From contig NZ_CALJRX010000116.1 in assembly GCF_937976265.1 (NCBI RefSeq), positions 1-5,318 of the forward strand: 5,318 bases of DNA. The letters are read 5' to 3'. The stretch is from an uncultured Haemophilus sp. (lineage in GTDB: Bacteria > Pseudomonadota > Gammaproteobacteria > Enterobacterales > Pasteurellaceae). Position numbers and translations under genes: made by a program. The notes beneath the pieces are model-generated. The model worked only from the letters and a program-made list of their open reading frames with translations, was not told the origin of the DNA and did no database searches. Of this stretch, positions 3,900 through 5,318 are shown piece by piece; position 1 is the stretch's first letter; each line of letters starts with the position of its first letter.

Positions 3900-5009
3900 T
3901 TATTTAAGTTGTGCAAACGCCTGTAATAAATCGGCTTTGATGTCTTCCACATCTTCTAAACCAACAGAAAAACGCAATAATGTGTTTGTAATACCACGAG
4001 CGACGCGTTCTGCTTCTGGAATATCCATATGGGTTTGGGTCGCAGGATAAGTAATAAAACTTTCTGTTCCGCCTAAACTTTCTGCAAAGGTAATCAACTT
4101 GATTGATTTTAAGAACGTATTCACCCAATTTTCATCTTTCAAACGGAAAGACAGCATACCGCCTTTGTTTGGATATAACACGCTATCAATTTGTGGCTGT
4201 TCGCGTAAAAATTCCGCAATCGCCTTCGCATTATCTTGATGGCGTTTCATCCGTAATGAAAGGGTTTTCATTCCGCGCACGGTTAACCAAGAATCAAATG
4301 GCGAAAGTACGGCACCTGCACCATTTTGAATATAGGCGATACGATCACAAAGCTCTTGTCCTTTTGCAATAATCAAGCCCACTAAGCTATCATTATGCCC
4401 TGCAATATATTTTGTACCGCTATGAATGACAATATCCGCGCCTAAATCTAATGGACGAGATAGCACAGGAGTTAAGAAGGTATTATCCACAATCATTAAC
4501 AAGTTGTGTTTTTTCGCTAATGTCGCAATTTCCGCCACATCACACTCTTCCATTAATGGATTTGATGGGGTTTCAATAAAAATCGCTTTTGTATTCGCTG
4601 TAATAGCGGCTTCAATTTCAGCTAAAGAAGCGGTATTCACATAAACGGGTTTTACGCTGTTGTTATTTTTATAGGCAAAATCCAATAAACGATAAGTCCC
4701 ACCGTATACATCACTTGACACAATCCATTCATCAGGGCCTTTAAATAAATTCATCAGCACTTGAATTGCCGCCATGCCAGAGGAAAAAGCAAAACCACGA
4801 TCACCATTTTCTAATTTTGCTACGGTATCTTCCAAAACACTACGTGTTGGGTTTTTCGTGCGGGTATAATCAAAGCCCGTGCTTTCTCCAATCCCATGAT
4901 GGCCATAAGCCGTTGAAAGATAAATTGGCGTAGAAACCGCACCAGTGCGCTCATCACTGCGATTCCCCGCTTGGGCTAATAATGTATCGATAGAATATTG
5001 TTGTGTCAT
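3900..5009 (-). CDS. metB: Cystathionine gamma-synthase family enzyme (MetB/MetI type)
   Basis: A pyridoxal-phosphate enzyme of the Cys/Met metabolism family (fold type I). It should condense an activated homoserine with cysteine to cystathionine, or with sulfide to homocysteine. It has 369 residues, slightly shorter than E. coli MetB (386). Landmarks: YTRTKNPT at 48-55 (Tyr48 and Arg50 contact the neighbouring subunit's cofactor phosphate), SSGMAA at 76-81, YGGTYR with stacking Tyr102, VDNTF with Asp175, the Schiff-base lysine Lys200 in SGTKYIAGH, SLGGTESFITYPA at 311-323, and carboxylate-binding Arg346 in LLRFSVGLE. The segment before GGMLSF (VLYPNK) lacks the longer loop of E. coli MetB, as I recall for Bacillus MetI. 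AGAGGT at 5015-5020 lies 5 bases before the ATG. The family is certain. Cystathionine synthase versus thiolyase or lyase activity is inferred from similarity, so MetB is the conventional label. Confidence 0.9.
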   Translation of the reverse strand: MTQQYSIDTLLAQAGNRSDERTGAVSTPIYLSTAYGHHGIGESTGFDYTRTKNPTRSVLEDTVAKLENGDRGFAFSSGMAAIQVLMNLFKGPDEWIVSSDVYGGTYRLLDFAYKNNNSVKPVYVNTASLAEIEAAITANTKAIFIETPSNPLMEECDVAEIATLAKKHNLLMIVDNTFLTPVLSRPLDLGADIVIHSGTKYIAGHNDSLVGLIIAKGQELCDRIAYIQNGAGAVLSPFDSWLTVRGMKTLSLRMKRHQDNAKAIAEFLREQPQIDSVLYPNKGGMLSFRLKDENWVNTFLKSIKLITFAESLGGTESFITYPATQTHMDIPEAERVARGITNTLLRFSVGLEDVEDIKADLLQAFAQLK

Positions 5010-5038
5010 AATTTACCTCTAAAACATGCAAAAATTTG

Positions 5039-5047
5039 ACCGCACTT
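5039..5047 (-). repeat. DNA uptake signal sequence (Haemophilus type), perfect core
   Basis: The minus strand reads AAGTGCGGT followed by CAAATTTT, the core plus its AT-rich extension. It lies in the metB leader, 30 bases before the start codon and outside any coding sequence. Like the copy at 2556-2564 it is oriented on the minus strand. Confidence 0.9.
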
Positions 5048-5131
5048 TTCTTGATTTAATGGCGAACAAAACGCTCCAATTTTGTCACAAACCCAATCAC
5101 GATAAAAGTAGAAATTGAAAACTAAGCTAAA

Positions 5132-5137
5132 ATTATA
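5132..5137 (-). promoter_or_regulatory. Possible -10 element of metB
   Basis: A perfect TATAAT on the minus strand, 122 bases before the metB start. No good -35 lies 16-18 bases upstream; the TTGACA at 5144-5149 is only 6 bases away and cannot be its partner. Transcription would begin near 5125. A promoter lacking a -35 would fit activator dependence, but the call is tentative in an AT-rich spacer. Confidence 0.35.
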
Positions 5138-5173
5138 TTCCTATGTCAAATTTTGCTGTAATTTCAACCGAAA

Positions 5174-5215
5174 CGAAGATTTTTTCAACATTTGAATTTT
5201 TTTTTAAGATCTTCG
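5174..5215. repeat. Nested inverted repeat between metB and tRNA-Gly
   Basis: The outer arms CGAAGAT (5174-5180) and ATCTTCG (5209-5215) pair perfectly. With one G.T pair the stem extends to about 10 bp. Inside lies a second perfect dyad, TTCAA-CAT-TTGAA (5184-5196), then nine consecutive T residues (5197-5205) and the palindrome AAGATCTT (5206-5213). No gene reads into it from either side, so it is unlikely to be a terminator. It could be a regulator site for metB or an UP-like AT tract for the tRNA promoter. Confidence 0.5.
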
Positions 5216-5216
5216 A

Positions 5217-5244
5217 TTGACAGAATTTCAAATTCCCGTAAAAT
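5217..5244 (+). promoter_or_regulatory. Sigma-70 promoter of tRNA-Gly
   Basis: A perfect -35 TTGACA (5217-5222), a 16-base spacer and a -10 TAAAAT (5239-5244, 5 of 6). The A/T tract just upstream could act as an UP element. The bases after the -10 (GCACCGC) form a GC-rich discriminator, typical of stringently controlled stable-RNA promoters. The predicted start near 5251 leaves a short 5' leader for RNase P to remove. Confidence 0.85.
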
Positions 5245-5246
5245 GC

Positions 5247-5255
5247 ACCGCACTA
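5247..5255 (-). repeat. Near-match uptake sequence (8 of 9)
   Basis: The minus strand reads TAGTGCGGT, one mismatch (first base) from the AAGTGCGGT core. It covers the discriminator and start-point region of the tRNA promoter. The match may reflect the promoter's GC-rich discriminator rather than uptake function. Confidence 0.4.
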
Positions 5256-5264
5256 ACAGCGTAT

Positions 5265-5318
<54 letters not shown>

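Noticed and set aside
3876..3900. Inverted repeat ATTAGT/ACTAAT just after the metB stop as a metB terminator
   Set aside because: The 6-bp all-weak stem has no useful T-tract in the leftward direction; not convincing as a terminator.
3595..4050. Plus-strand 151-residue ORF across trxA, the spacer and the metB end
   Set aside because: It is antisense to two certain genes, has no recognisable domain or ribosome site, and reads as a shadow of conserved coding sequence.
3904..4644. Other-frame ORFs within metB (3904-4128 minus, 4103-4372 plus, 4426-4644 plus)
   Set aside because: All overlap the intact metB frame and lack any family resemblance.
5144..5149. TTGACA on the minus strand as the metB -35
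   Set aside because: It is only 6 bases from TATAAT at 5132-5137, and no acceptable -10 lies 16-18 bases downstream.

Overview
The window reads as chromosomal DNA from a Haemophilus-type member of the Pasteurellaceae. It is AT-rich by eye. It carries two perfect copies of the Haemophilus DNA-uptake core AAGTGCGGT (read on the minus strand) plus near-matches. Every gene has a familiar gammaproteobacterial counterpart. A species cannot be named from this stretch. No insertion sequence, prophage, CRISPR array or defence gene is visible, and I see no undescribed multigene system. The interesting content is regulatory.

Left part (1-1811, all minus strand): an arginine-type ABC uptake operon. Transcription runs leftward from artP (ATPase) to a complete periplasmic amino-acid-binding protein, then to the first 43 codons of a second, closely related binding protein that runs off the window edge. 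Permease genes (artQ, artM) would be expected beyond the edge. A TTGCAT-17-TAATAT promoter lies in front of artP. Two ArgR-like boxes 3 bp apart overlap it, so arginine repression of the operon is the natural reading.

Middle (1745-3441): gmhA (minus strand; sedoheptulose 7-phosphate isomerase for LPS heptose) and a periplasmic ATP-dependent DNA ligase of the LigE type (plus strand) diverge from a 199-bp spacer. The spacer holds a CRP-S-like competence site, a plausible -10 at the right distance from it, and a perfect uptake sequence. gmhA ends in an intrinsic terminator. The ligase gene converges on trxA, and the two share a bidirectional terminator whose arms resemble degenerate uptake sequences.

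Right part (3459-5318): trxA (thioredoxin) and metB (cystathionine gamma-synthase family, short MetI-like form) are on the minus strand, 117 bp apart, with an extended -10 promoter for trxA between them. A 255-bp divergent spacer holds the metB upstream region, an uptake sequence, a nested dyad and a strong sigma-70 promoter. That promoter drives a plus-strand tRNA-Gly(GCC), which is cut by the right edge.

The genes do not form one pathway. They are housekeeping modules: arginine uptake, LPS core precursor, competence-linked DNA joining, redox, methionine synthesis and translation.
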